From Schoenoplectus triqueter (taxonomy: Eukaryota; Streptophyta; Magnoliopsida; Poales; Cyperaceae): a stretch of DNA of 26,519 nucleotides. The stretch is taken from contig CAXKVV010002102.1 of assembly GCA_964058805.1 (NCBI GenBank), forward strand, positions 1 through 26,519, in the 5' to 3' direction. A program made the position numbers and the translations under genes. Positions within the stretch are counted from its first letter, which is position 1. Every line of letters begins with the position of its first letter. A model generated the notes under the pieces. The model was not told the DNA's origin and did not search any database. It was given only the letters and a program-made list of their open reading frames with translations. This document shows positions 1 through 10,454 of this stretch, one piece after another.

Positions 1-194
1 AATTATAAAGATACCCGGAAAAAAATATTCATGCACAATATTTCAATGTTTTATAAGTTTAAACTACAAAGTTCAAGTACCCGAGAAAGAACCCTCATAT
101 AAACTCCCAAGAGTGAAACTCAATGCTGATCACAAACCAGTTAACGTCTTTACAACAAAATTCATTTCATCACAAGAAACCAAGTCCAAGACTT

Positions 195-3100
195 CTAGGT
201 TGAACCTGCAAACTTACCCATCATCTTTGCTATGACTGGTGCCACCTTGGGGTTTGCCTGATGCTTTGCGAAGCTTGCTGGGTTTTTCATCACTGAAAAT
301 TAAAATTGATGAAATTATTGTTTTTGAAATTACAAAATGACATTGAATTTTTATGTCTTATCAATTTTGTTTCCTATTATGTTTATGAAGTTCAATTATT
401 TCCATTATTCTCCCTGAGATGAATCAGAACCCCTGTGGAACTCAGAACTCAGTAGCAATACTTTATTATTTTTACACAAGATAATTTATATGACAGTCCA
501 GATGAGATCGGAAAAAGAAAGTAGCAAGAATAGTACCATCCTGCAGAGCTGCCATGACCTCAGGGTCGCTCAATGCCGACATTAGTTCTGGATCCTGTTT
601 GACAGAAATAGAACAAAATAATCAGGTCTATCTTCTCTCAGATATGATGAAATCAAAGCTTCATTGCTAATTTTTTAGCTCAGTGCTCGACCTGCAATCA
701 ATCTGTATATGTTGCAAGTTGCGACGCTATTGTACATACCATTAGCAACACACAAAGTTCAACCATACTTGCAAATAATGCCAACATTTTCTCATTACAC
801 ACATGTTTATCTCAAAAGTATATAAAAGCTCTAACTTAGTCTAGTAGCTTACATTGAGGATCTTGCTCATGTCAATATTTCCAGGAGCACCCCCAGGCAT
901 GGCACCAGGAAATCCTCCGGGCATGCCACCCGGGAACCCTCCAGGCATGCCACCGGGGAAGCCTCCGGGCATGCCACCCGGGAAGCCTCCGGGCATGCCA
1001 CTGGATGATGATTGTTCTTTCTTTTTAGCCTTCTCATATGCAGCCTAACATTGACACGATAAGCAGTTAAAAGGACATAAATGGCGGAACAAGTGAGTAC
1101 TCTAATATTGTCGAACCAAGGAAATTTGTGGAAATATTTTTTTTTGTTGAAACAATAAGATGAAGCTTTTCCCAACCTCATCTTTTCAAAGTTATGAGGT
1201 AAGATTTCAATCATGCAGTTACAACATATCAAAATAACATAGCCAAGAAACCTAAAACAATGCAATCAAATACACCCACATGTAAGCATAAGAAAACTAA
1301 CTTCAAATGATTTCCAGACTATGAACCAGACCAAACTTATTTCTCGGGAAAAGAGTTTAGTTCGAGCAGCTTCAAAGAAACAAGTTGAGGAAAAAAGATG
1401 TGAAGTACATGCAATAGTATCATTTTTTGGGAACACATTTGATATATCTTTTTCTACAGGAGTATAAGAGATATCTTTCACATTTATAGTGTGCATGAAA
1501 TTACTCAGTTTAAACAGTACCTGAGCAGCAGCCTTTTGGCAAAGTCTGTCTCGCTCTGCTCTCCTTTCTTCTCGCTCTTTTCTTAAACGATCATACTTCT
1601 TTTTATGCTCTTCTATCTTATGTGCATTTGGTTCCACCTGAAATTAAGCATCTAACAATCTCAATCCAAACATTCAAAATCCCATTTAGTTTGATTTCTG
1701 ACAATCACGCTAAACCTGTGAAAATATCCATGATTTTTAACTAAACATTTCAGATCAAAAATTCCCACGGGACAACAAATTATTAAATAATTTGAGAAAA
1801 ATGCAAAGTTACCTTCTTTAGCCAAGAGTTTATCTCATCATCATAATCTATCGTGGATGCAGTATGGAGATCCTTCGCAGCCTGTTCCCATTTGCCCAGC
1901 ATGGCCAAGGCTATGCCCCTTGATTTGTAACCCTTTGCGGAGTCTGGGTTTATCTGGTAAAAAAAATACCCCACAGACATTTTTTTTGGGGGGAAAAAAG
2001 AAGAAAAAATCCACATACAGATAATAAGCAACTGGAGATGAAAAGAACATCCAACTAGCCTTAAACACCGTTGGCAACAATCCATGTACAGATAATAAGC
2101 AGCACATTAAAACAGTACACCATTCACATTTAAAAAACAAAACTTGTTTTGTTTTATGTTAGTAATTTAAATGTATTTTCAAACCTTAAACACTGTTGAC
2201 AATTACTTTCTTTCTGGAAGATCTGGTAGCAACGTTTTTTTTTTAAACATGATAGAAGATTTCTTGCATATATGGGCTTGTTAACAACTTGCAGGGGCAT
2301 TTTGCAATTTGCTTGACCAAAAGATTAACACTGATGGCATATTGCAAGAGAATAAAGATAGATTATGAAAAGAGTTCTACCTCTAAAGCCGCGGTTGCAT
2401 CACAAATGGCTGCATTCGGCCTTTTCATCTTAATGTACACAGTAGCTGGAATGTTTCAGGATAAATTAAAAAAAAATAGAACCAGCGAAATAAGATAAAG
2501 AAATACATAATTGCTGACAAGAGTTGGGGTCAATGCCAGCGAATACAAGAACCACACAAAGATCTTAAATGATCATAATTCTAATTATGTACTGCATACA
2601 TATAAACACATACACATACATACCTCTTGTTGCATACATGATAGCTGATGTAGGGTTTAGCGTTATTGCCTTGGTGAGATGGTCAATTGCCTCTTCAAAA
2701 TTCCCTGAGAATTTAGTCAACTCAGCTTATAATTCTATAGTTTGTGTTTATACAATTATCATGATCTGTCACGGATCATAAGCCATTTTATGAATGACAA
2801 AGATGGTTCTCTATTTAATAGTTCAATTATACAACTATCACTTCATATGTTTTTCCTTAAAAAATGATAATACCTTCAGAAATTGCCTCCATCGCTTTTC
2901 CCTTGGCCTCTTGAGAGGCCTCACGGTTTTCCACAGTCACCTCAACAGATGAATCCCCCATCTATATAAAACAGGTCAAAAATTGCAAACAGCAGCAGCA
3001 ATTCAGCTAGGGCAGGTAGTGTTCCCAGTTCCATTCTTTTATTAATTTATTTTGCTTGCTGCATAATTAGGGAAATTTTATTGAAGCCAAAATTGAGTTT

Positions 3101-6100
3101 GCTAAGATCTGATAGTATAATTGAGAGTTTTTGGGAGCCAACATTGGGCTAAATTTAGACAGCTGAATAGTGGATAATTTGTCCAACAACATTTATTTGA
3201 GGTGTTATTAACAACTCCTATGTGCAGAGACCAAAACCTTTTGGGGAGGGTCATTATCAGGCTCAATAGTTTCCCCCTCAAGTTCAATATCAGACTCAAC
3301 AATATCCTCATCCAGCTCATCATGCTCTGGTTCAGTGCCTTTCAGATCAACATCATCATCATCTGCAATATCAACGTCAAAGTCTTCCATCTCTTCCCCA
3401 CTATGACTCCTCTGAGTATAAAAGTAAATAAATTAAATAGAAATACAATGAGCCTTCGTTAACAAAATTTCTTCAAAAAATAAAATTGGCCCCTTAATGT
3501 TAGGAGTCAAAAGTTCTAAACTACAGTTATGATACCAGCTGGTTCACACCAGGATGGAACTCTTGCATGCCTTATTTACCAAGATTAGACTGGTTCCGAA
3601 CTTAAACCAAAAAACTATGAACCTTCTACACTATGTTCACAAGTTTATATGTTCATTTCTAATTATACAGTCTGAGTTTCGTTTAATTCTGTTCCTGATA
3701 TATCCATCACCTCATAGTACTTCCATACTTAAATGTAACAGATTCAGACATACAAAAAAGCAGGGAAAATTAATGAAATGCTTTACCGTCTGATTAGCAT
3801 TCTTATATGCTGCAGAAGGAAGCTTCGCACCCAAACTGAGAGGAAAACAACAGCGCAAAATAGAAATTAATCAAATTAAATCAGTGGTATAAAAGATGCA
3901 AACTGAAGTTCTGTCACTATTGTCCCCTTTAAATCATCAACAAAAAGTGCAGATTTGGAACAGGAAACATGCAAAGAATGAAGAAAAAGACGGCATGTGA
4001 AGGCACATAATTTCTCTTTATTAGCGTGCCATTTTACAGTTGAAGAAAGAAAAAAACACCTTAACACTTTCTCCAACTTCAATTCTTTTCTCACCTTTCT
4101 ATTTACCCAAATAAGCAGTGAACTTATTTAGTAATAAGTTATTATTTATTTTTCCCATCGAACCTATTTATTCATGCCTCAACATTCATACATCCTATCA
4201 ACATATGAGACTAACTCGCCAACTTCTTAAATTTAAGTGATTCTAAATTTTCCTAATGGAACTATTATTAATTACAAAACAACAACAATAACAAAGCTTT
4301 TAATCCCAAATAAATTGGGGTAGACTAGAAACGAAACGCAATCTGAAAGCATAAGATCAGAGATCTCAAATATCAATGATAATAATGATGATGAAAAAAA
4401 ATAATAATAATAAATAAATAAATGAAAATGATAATGATGAAGACAATATGATAATAATAATGAGAGAATGATGTTAATAATATGCTAATAATAATAGTGA
4501 TGCTAATAATAATAATAATAACAATAAAATAGTACAATAAAGCTACATTATAAAAACAATAATAATAATAAATAAATAAATAAATAAAAATGATAATGAT
4601 AATGATGAAGACAATATGATAATAATAATGAGAGAATGATGTTAATAATATGCTAATAATAATAGTGATGCTAATAATAATAATAATAAAATAGTACAAT
4701 AAAGCTACATTATAAAGCATATTTCTAAATTTTTAATTCTAAACCCTAAAATTCTAAAATCTAACAACTAAAAAACTAAAAACCTGAAGTCTATAACTCT
4801 ACTACTATACTCTAACTCCTAATTCATGATTATAGTACATAAATCGTCGTCTTTTAAGCACTCCTATCTAAAGCAAGCTCTTTGGATATATTTCATTCCT
4901 TCAAATCTCTTTTTATTACTTCCTCTCATGTCAGTCTTGGTCGACCTATTCCTCTTCTTATATTTTCATAACTACTTAGAATACCACTGTGTACTGGTGT
5001 GCCTCAAGAGACCTTCGTTGAATATGACCAAATCATCGCAAACGGTGTTGGACTGACTTCTCTTGAATTGGTGTTACCCTAAGTTTGTCATGTATATCAT
5101 CATCTCTGATTCGATCTCTCCTTGTGTGGCCGTATATCCAACGCAACATTCGCATTTCAGTTACACTCATTTTCTTGATGTGTTGTCCTTTTGTAGTCCA
5201 ACATTTTGTGTCATGCAACATCGCGAGCCTAATCGTCGTCCTGTAGAACTTGTCTTTTAGTTTATTTGGGACATTTTTATCACAGAGAATATCGGATGTT
5301 TATCTCCATTTCACTCATTCGGCTCTTATTTATGACTAACACCTTCATCAATCCATCTGTCACTCTGCAATATCGATCTCAAATATCAAAATATGTCATT
5401 TATTGGTACTACTTGTCTGTCCAAAATAATATCTCCATTATCTGAGTTGTCCCCGCTGAACTGACACCTCATATATTCGATTTTTGTCCTACTAAGTCTA
5501 AAACCTTTCGATTCTAAAGTTTGTCGCCACAACTCTAATTTCTGATCAACTTCAATCCTACTCTCATCAATCAGCACCATATCGTCAGCAAAAAACATGC
5601 ACCAAGAAATATCTTCTTGTATGTCCTTTGTGATCTCATCCACAAATGATTAACTTATAAATCTTCATGCATTAAATCAGTAACACAACCCTTATTACTT
5701 ACAAACTTTCTAATTTTTACATTGCATTAAAATACTTTCATGCAGGAGAAGCCTGACATTTTATTTCAATATGATTAACTTGTCAGTCTTCAAAATCAAA
5801 TACAAGAGCATTCAATTTCTGACCAAAAAAAAAAGATAGTACATTAATTTTGACTTCTTGACTCAACAAGGGACTGCATCAATTCAGAAAATGTGCAGTT
5901 GGAGAGTAAGACTTTTAGTTTAGACTTAAATCCATTTCTAGCTCATCACTGTTTCACCTTTACAAGCTATTTGCACAACTCAATCAATGTGTCGGGTATC
6001 TGGGTGACTGACACCGAGACCAAAGTAAATAAGCTTCATTATGTGGTGCAAAACAAAGATAATTATGTATGCAATAGATAGGGTTGGCAAACGATACCAA

Positions 6101-6784
6101 GAACATGTCCCCAATTGGCACTGTCAAATGTATGGCATGCAGAAAAATAACAGTTATGTTTCCTATTTTTCTCGAAACAACTTGCTACTAGGGTGAGTGT
6201 AAACTGTTTTCTACTGTTCATCAGCCGAGTGAAATTTATATTTCTCTACTTTTTTGCCCCTACTTCCATCATATTGCCTCTGCAGGGGCCTTGTGCAGTC
6301 AACCCCCTACGGATGATTTATTTTGCCTTTTTTAACACCTACTCATCATTCAACCATTTTTTTCAACTTAACAGTAGTATACCAATTACCATACAAAAAA
6401 AAAATCAGTCTATAGCTGATATTTTCAGCTATATCAAAGGGAAGTGATTTCTGCAAACTTATTTCTAGGGGACCAAACGTGTTGGAAACAAAATCAAAAT
6501 ATACAAGACTTGATTCCACAAATTCGTGCTTCAATCGAATGAACTGAGCTCACACTACTCAAATAGGCAGGGTTTCTCTTCAAATATATTCAACCAGACA
6601 AGAGAATCGATGAATGAACTAGCTTTGGTCAATATCGAAACGAAAAAGTGATTATAACGCAGGGAGAGAAAAACCTCTCGAGATAGTCACAAAAGAAGGC
6701 GAGAGATGGATCGCTCAGAACGGAGGGGTTCCTCTTGCATTGCTCGACGAACAATTTCAGCTCTTTGAGCTTAGCTGCATCCAT
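195..6784 (-). CDS. HIP: Hip / FAM10-type Hsp70-interacting co-chaperone with TPR and STI1 (DP) domain, 11 exons
   Basis: Coding exons, in transcript order, are 6784-6675, 3835-3787, 3411-3238, 2961-2874, 2704-2624, 2445-2381, 1953-1813, 1637-1521, 1044-853, 594-537 and 292-195 (TAG at 197-195). Their sum is 1173 nt, exactly 391 codons, and every intron is GT-AG with matching phase. The 390-residue product starts [10 protein letters not shown]. Residues 1-45 are the Hip N-terminal dimerisation segment. Residues 60-108 form an acidic linker ending EPDNDPPQK. Residues about 128-228 hold three TPR units ([30 protein letters not shown]). A highly charged segment with [10 protein letters not shown] follows at 237-275, then GGMP/GGFP repeats at about 290-330 and an STI1/DP domain at 340-390 ([19 protein letters not shown], ending MMGKFAG). 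Hip proteins bind the Hsp70 ATPase domain in the cytosol and stabilise its ADP-bound state; that role is family knowledge. The protein is shorter than the roughly 440-residue Arabidopsis form I recall, mainly in the GGMP region. The frame is intact, so this looks like a functional gene. The 3' UTR probably runs toward position 1. Confidence 0.93.
888..1005 (-). repeat. 24-bp coding minisatellite for GGMPGGFP repeats (in Hip exon 9)
   Basis: The motif gcatgccacc recurs at 897 (one mismatch), 921, 945, 969 and 993, an exact 24-bp period. Each unit encodes eight residues of GGMPGGFP type on the minus strand. The block is locally GC-rich in an AT-rich region. The open plus-strand frame across it, rich in Pro and Gly, is a by-product of the repeat and not a gene. 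Confidence 0.85.
4275..5650 (-). mobile_element. 5'-truncated, decayed LINE (non-LTR retrotransposon), 3' part of the RT ORF
   Basis: The minus strand from 5643 to 5386 encodes a reverse transcriptase fragment with the FADD catalytic box ([15 protein letters not shown]) followed by a [18 protein letters not shown] segment typical of plant LINE ORF2. The sequence then continues through stops and frameshifts. Recognisable are [20 protein letters not shown] near 5170-5110, RLR-stop-FGHIQRR near 5040 and GRPRLT near 4940, each matching the usual plant order RWFGHVQRRP then GRPKLTW. At 4275-4330 the minus strand ends with CCCCAATTTATTTGGGATTAAAAGC followed by a TTG-rich tail, the 3' terminus common in such plant LINEs. 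The 5' half of the element is missing. Flanking attaattac (4267) and attaactta (5649) could be an imperfect target duplication. The element cannot be active. Confidence 0.85.
4396..4720. repeat. Two tandem copies of a 162-168 bp AT-rich unit inside the LINE 3' region
   Basis: The unit carries agacaatatg (4441, 4609), the gagagaatgatgttaata segment and agctacatta (4541, 4703). The copies are therefore 162-168 bp apart, differing by ATA/AAT and AAAT simple-repeat lengths. The copies are nearly identical elsewhere, which implies a recent duplication. The Ile/Tyr/Phe-rich minus-strand frame across it is a product of the ATA repeats. Confidence 0.85.
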
Positions 6785-7038
6785 TTGTTAATTACCTAGT
6801 TTTCTAACACTTTTTCCCCTTGTTTTCTCCCTTTTGCGCTCTCAAAATAAAATAGAGGGTTTTATCGGGGGGCAGTCGAACAGAGTCGCCTCCGAGCGAG
6901 GAGCTTTTTCTTGAACGACCTTAAAAAAATATTTACGTAATTTATTTACGTTAAGGTGACGTTCTAAATTTATATTCACATAAAGTCATGAAAATGACGC
7001 AACTCACCCTAATGCTATTCAAAATATTTTTTTTTTTT
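6785..7038. other. Hip 5' flank and probable short 5' UTR
   Basis: The sequence just upstream of the ATG is CT-rich on the plus strand (AG-rich on the transcript strand). A weak TATTTTAT box lies at about 6847-6854 on the minus strand. The transcript start cannot be placed from sequence. No other gene is visible. Confidence 0.3.
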
Positions 7039-7851
7039 TGTGTCCGATTGTATCCGAACAAGATTGAAAGATGTAAGTTCAGCTTGCGTCCTTTAATTTA
7101 GATTTGGAGGATGCAAATTTGACTCACGTCGTTCAATTGAACTAGCAGATAGATTTTTTTTATGAACTTTCCGAATTATATTTAAATGTCTCGATCGAAA
7201 ATTCCTATCAAAAGTTATAAATATTTAAAAATCAAAATTTCAGCTCATCGGCACATATTTAGAAAATTTTCAGCTCATTACTCATTATATGTATTAAATA
7301 ATTAAAAATATATTTATATCTTAATTAAAATTTTAAATCTAATTTTAGTTATTTATATATAAAAATAGATAAAATGAACTAAAATTACATCTAAAATTAT
7401 AATTAAATTACATTTAAAATTATATTTATATTTTTAATTAAAATTTTAAATATAAATTTACTTATTTATATATATAAATAGTTAGAATTATATTTATATT
7501 TTAAATTAAAAAAATTAAATATAAATTTAGTTATTTATATATATAATTAATTAAAATTATAACCCGTTGATAATGAAATATAAATATAACTAATAACTAA
7601 TAGGATTTTATTTAAAAATATAAATATAATTTTAATTAATTTTAACTATTTATATGTATAAATAACTAAATTTATATTTAAAATTTTAATTATTTGTTTA
7701 TATATAATGATTAGTGGGTTGAAGAAATTTTTAATATGTACTGATGAGCTAAAAATTTGATCTTTAAATATTTATAAATTTTGATAGGAAACTCTGATCG
7801 GGACATTTAAATACAATCCGAAAGGTGTAAGTTGGGCGTGAGTCGGACACA
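7039..7851. mobile_element. 813-bp fold-back (long inverted repeat) element with TGTGTCCGA ends
   Basis: The ends are tgtgtccga (7039-7047) and tcggacaca (7843-7851). The inner arms match well in inverse order. Positions 7168-7300 (ccgaattatatttaaatg, cctatcaaaagttataaatatttaaa, cagctcatcggcacatatt) pair with 7720-7825. The core is made of short near-identical AT-rich units (atttatatatataaat and aaaattttaaatataaattta). The left outer arm carries about 100 bp without a partner. There is no coding capacity. It is probably a non-autonomous DNA transposon; the superfamily is not clear because I see no target duplication. Confidence 0.65.
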
Positions 7852-8255
7852 GTCAACTATTGAGCATGAAAAATATCTTTTAAAGGACGTGAGACTGGAT
7901 TGCGCTTTTCCTATAACCTTCCGTGAAAATAAGATTAGGACGTAGTTTTTAGTATAGATAAATTGATGGAGCCGACCCTTTAAGAAAAAAATTCTGCAAG
8001 ATAAAAGGTTGATCGTAGTTATGTCATCTCCACTGCGTGTAGATCTAGATTCTTCAAGTTTCGTATCGACTAAACTTGAATTCAATTATGCAAATTATTC
8101 AATGGGTCTTAACTACACTGGATGGTGGTAATGGAGGGAAATCTTCAATCGAAAATGGAGAGTTTAGGAAATGAATCATTTATATTTTGATAATGAAAAA
8201 TTGATTCATAACACTATAGTCTGACTCTCTCTCAATATATATAGAGAGAGAGGGG
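7852..8255. other. AT-rich spacer, no gene seen
   Basis: It contains a short minus-strand open frame without recognisable similarity and, at the right end, a CT/TA/GA simple-repeat run at about 8223-8255. Confidence 0.4.
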
Positions 8256-8646
8256 GGAGCAAATCTACGGTATTCTTAACCTCACGGAAGGCCTCCATGA
8301 GCTTTACTCAAAAAATTCATAAAATAATTTTTAAATTTTAATTTTTCACTCTCATTAAATTTTTCATATTGAAATCTTGTTGGGTACAAAAATTTGAGAT
8401 GTTTTGAGTTTCCTAAGTAACTCTTTTTAATTTTTGAAAATAATATACAAATATTAAATATATTTTTTTAGAGCTGATTTTCAAATATTAAAAAAAGTGA
8501 CTTAGAAAACTCAAAATATCTCAAATTTTTGTACCCCATACGATTTCAATATGAAGAATTTAATGAGAGTGGAAAATCAAAATTTAAAAATCAATTTATA
8601 TACTTTTTGAGCTAAGTTCATGGAAGCATTCTGTGAGCTTAAGATG
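8256..8646. mobile_element. MITE family A, copy 1 (right terminus lost)
   Basis: It opens with ggagcaaatctacgg, identical in its first bases to copy 2, and is an imperfect palindrome. The left arm (ctcaaaaaattcataaaat, cactctcattaaattttt, gggtacaaaaatttgagat) pairs with the right arm at about 8470-8645. The expected terminal gatttgctc is absent. After cttaagatg the sequence runs straight into a TG repeat, so the right terminus has been lost or overwritten. Non-coding. Confidence 0.75.
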
Positions 8647-8669
8647 TGTGTGTGTGTGTGTGTGTGTGT
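8646..8669. repeat. (TG)n microsatellite between the two MITE copies
   Basis: About 12 uninterrupted TG units directly abut the broken right end of MITE copy 1. Confidence 0.9.
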
Positions 8670-8686
8670 ATTTATATTGAAATGTG

Positions 8687-9097
8687 GAGCAAATCTACAG
8701 TGTTTTTAAGCTCACGAAGGCCTCCGTGAATTTAGCTCAAAAAGTATATCAAATGATCTCCAAATTTTGATTTTTCACTCTCATTAAATTCTTCATATTG
8801 AAATCTAGTGGGGTAAAAAAATTGGGATATTTTGAGTTTTCTAAGTCACTCTTTTTAATTTTTGAAAATCAACTCTAAAAATAAAAATAAAATATTCAAT
8901 ATTTGTACATTATTTTCAAAAATTGAAAAGAGTGACTTAAAAAACTCGAAAGATCTCAAATTTTGATACCCCGCAAGATTTCAATATGAATAATTTAATG
9001 AGAGTGAAAAAATCAAAATTTAAAAATTATTTAATATATTTTTTGAGCTAAACTCACGGAGGCATTCGGTAAGCTTATGAACACCTTAGATTTGCTC
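8687..9097. mobile_element. MITE family A, copy 2: 411-bp complete fold-back with perfect 10-bp target duplication
   Basis: The ends are gagcaaatcta (8687) and the inverse tagatttgctc (ending 9097). The arms pair over about 190 bp each. Flanking the element is the perfect direct repeat ttgaaatgtg at 8677-8686 and 9098-9107. Long terminal inverted repeats with a 9-11 bp duplication are the signature of Mutator-like (MULE) non-autonomous elements. The element has no coding sequence; an open frame of 92 codons starting at 9077 begins inside its right terminus and is not convincing as a gene. Confidence 0.85.
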
Positions 9098-9107
9098 TTG
9101 AAATGTG

Positions 9108-9595
9108 CCATAATGGATAAACCTAGTAGCTTCGGAGAGTTTCATAGTTTTTTTTTACATAGATGTCTATCAAAACCCAATAAATTTATTGAATATACGT
9201 ATAATTTTTTTAAAAAAAAATCACTTAATTTTTTAATATATTATATAAATGATATATCAGAGAGAACATATCACATATTAGAATATGTTTATAGTACGGA
9301 TCAAGAAATGACTGATGACATCTTACGATATGTTTCTATACATTATTCAACTTAAATCAAAAGAATACATCGAATGTTACATGTAGAATTCAATTTGATT
9401 ACATTTACAGTGTGAATCATGAACAAATTTGTTACATGTGGTACTGATTTTCTCGTTCAAGTCATTCTCGCTAGCGGTTCATGTGACTAGTTTTTTTCTT
9501 TTCTAACAAGTTTATACTGCCACATTTGTATATCGTTTGTTAATTATGAAGTTGCATAAATTAAAAGTTGTGGGAAATTATTATTTAAAAAACTG
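9108..9595. other. AT-rich spacer, no gene seen
   Basis: Only the tail of the doubtful frame that begins in MITE copy 2 and unremarkable AT-rich sequence are present. Confidence 0.35.
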
Positions 9596-9980
9596 GTGTT
9601 ATGATGCTTTGCAAAGTAAAAAACTCATATTATTTTGATGTGAGATTTTATATTCCGAGGTATTAAATGGTCAATTTAAGTTTCTCAATAATTTCTTCAT
9701 GTCAAAATCTTATGGAATATTAAATTTCATGATTTTTTGAGATTTCAGCCTATTTTTAAAATTAGCCCTGAAATATGTTATTTTCTTATGTTAAACGGGG
9801 TGGATTTTAAAAATAATTAAAACAATAGCTACAAAGCTAAAAAATTATGAAATTTAATATTTCATAAGATTTTGACATGAAAAAATATTGAGCAACTTAG
9901 ATTGACCATTTGAGACCTCAGGATATTAAATCTCACCCCAACACCGAATAGGTTTTTTACTTTGCAAAATACCATAACAC
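9596..9980. mobile_element. MITE family B: 385-bp fold-back with GTGTTATG ends
   Basis: The left end gtgttatgatgctttgcaaa and the inverse of the right end (gtgttatggtattttgcaaa) match closely, followed by agtaaaaaac on both sides. Further in, aaatggtcaat, catgtcaaaatcttatg and aatattaaatttcat recur inverted in the right arm, so the arms are about 140 bp. I see no clear target duplication (flanks aaaaaactg and atctctcta). Non-coding. Confidence 0.75.
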
Positions 9981-10454
9981 ATCTCTCTATATATATACAA
10001 TGGTCCATTTTGTTTTCAATAAATTTTCTATTCAGAGACAGAGATACATTTCCAGAAGTACTTTTTCCGCTAATAATTTTTTTGAAGCAAAATCAACAAT
10101 TCTAATTCAAATTTGGCACTTTGAAGCGTACTTTTTTTTAAAAAAAAATTTGGAGCAAATTACAAAAATCTGACCTCTAATTTTTTTATATAAAATATGC
10201 TGTATATTGTAGTTTTTAATTTCTGGTATCGAAAGAATTAAACAAAACTAAAATATAGAAATAAGTTAATTAGCAAGTTTACCAACATATAGCTATTGAA
10301 ATAACAAAGTATCAAGAATAAAGCACTTCTTGGTCTTTATATTCTAAATCAAATATAGGTTGGTTCTCTTCATTTTACTATTTGACATTCGTATTCTGAA
10401 CTTCTAATTGTTGCATGCATGACTATAATTGTGTCTTGGGTTTTGCCCTGAAAA
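9981..10454. other. AT-rich spacer, no gene seen
   Basis: Both strands show no open frame of note and no repeat I recognise. Confidence 0.35.

Larger units (their letters stand above)
3836..6674 (-). other. Hip intron 1 (2.84 kb), host of a LINE insertion
   Basis: The donor reads GAG-AG|GTTTTT after exon 1 and the acceptor reads CTCTCAG|TTTGG before exon 2. Together they restore a Ser codon and the conserved S-L-G-A-K sequence. The intron is several times larger than the others because it holds the LINE remnant at about 4275-5650. The flanks, 3836-4270 and 5660-6670, are AT-rich and show no gene; open frames there are short and have no recognisable similarity. Confidence 0.85.

Noticed and set aside
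854..1048. Plus-strand Pro/Gly/Met-rich open frame
   Set aside because: It is the antisense of the GGMP repeat exon of Hip, open only because of the 24-bp periodicity.
4373..4720. 115-codon minus-strand frame rich in Ile, Tyr and Phe
   Set aside because: Produced by ATA/AAT simple repeats and their tandem duplication; no membrane protein is implied.
9077..9355. 92-codon plus-strand frame
   Set aside because: It starts inside the right terminus of a MITE, has Phe/Lys/Tyr-rich AT-driven composition and resembles no family I know.
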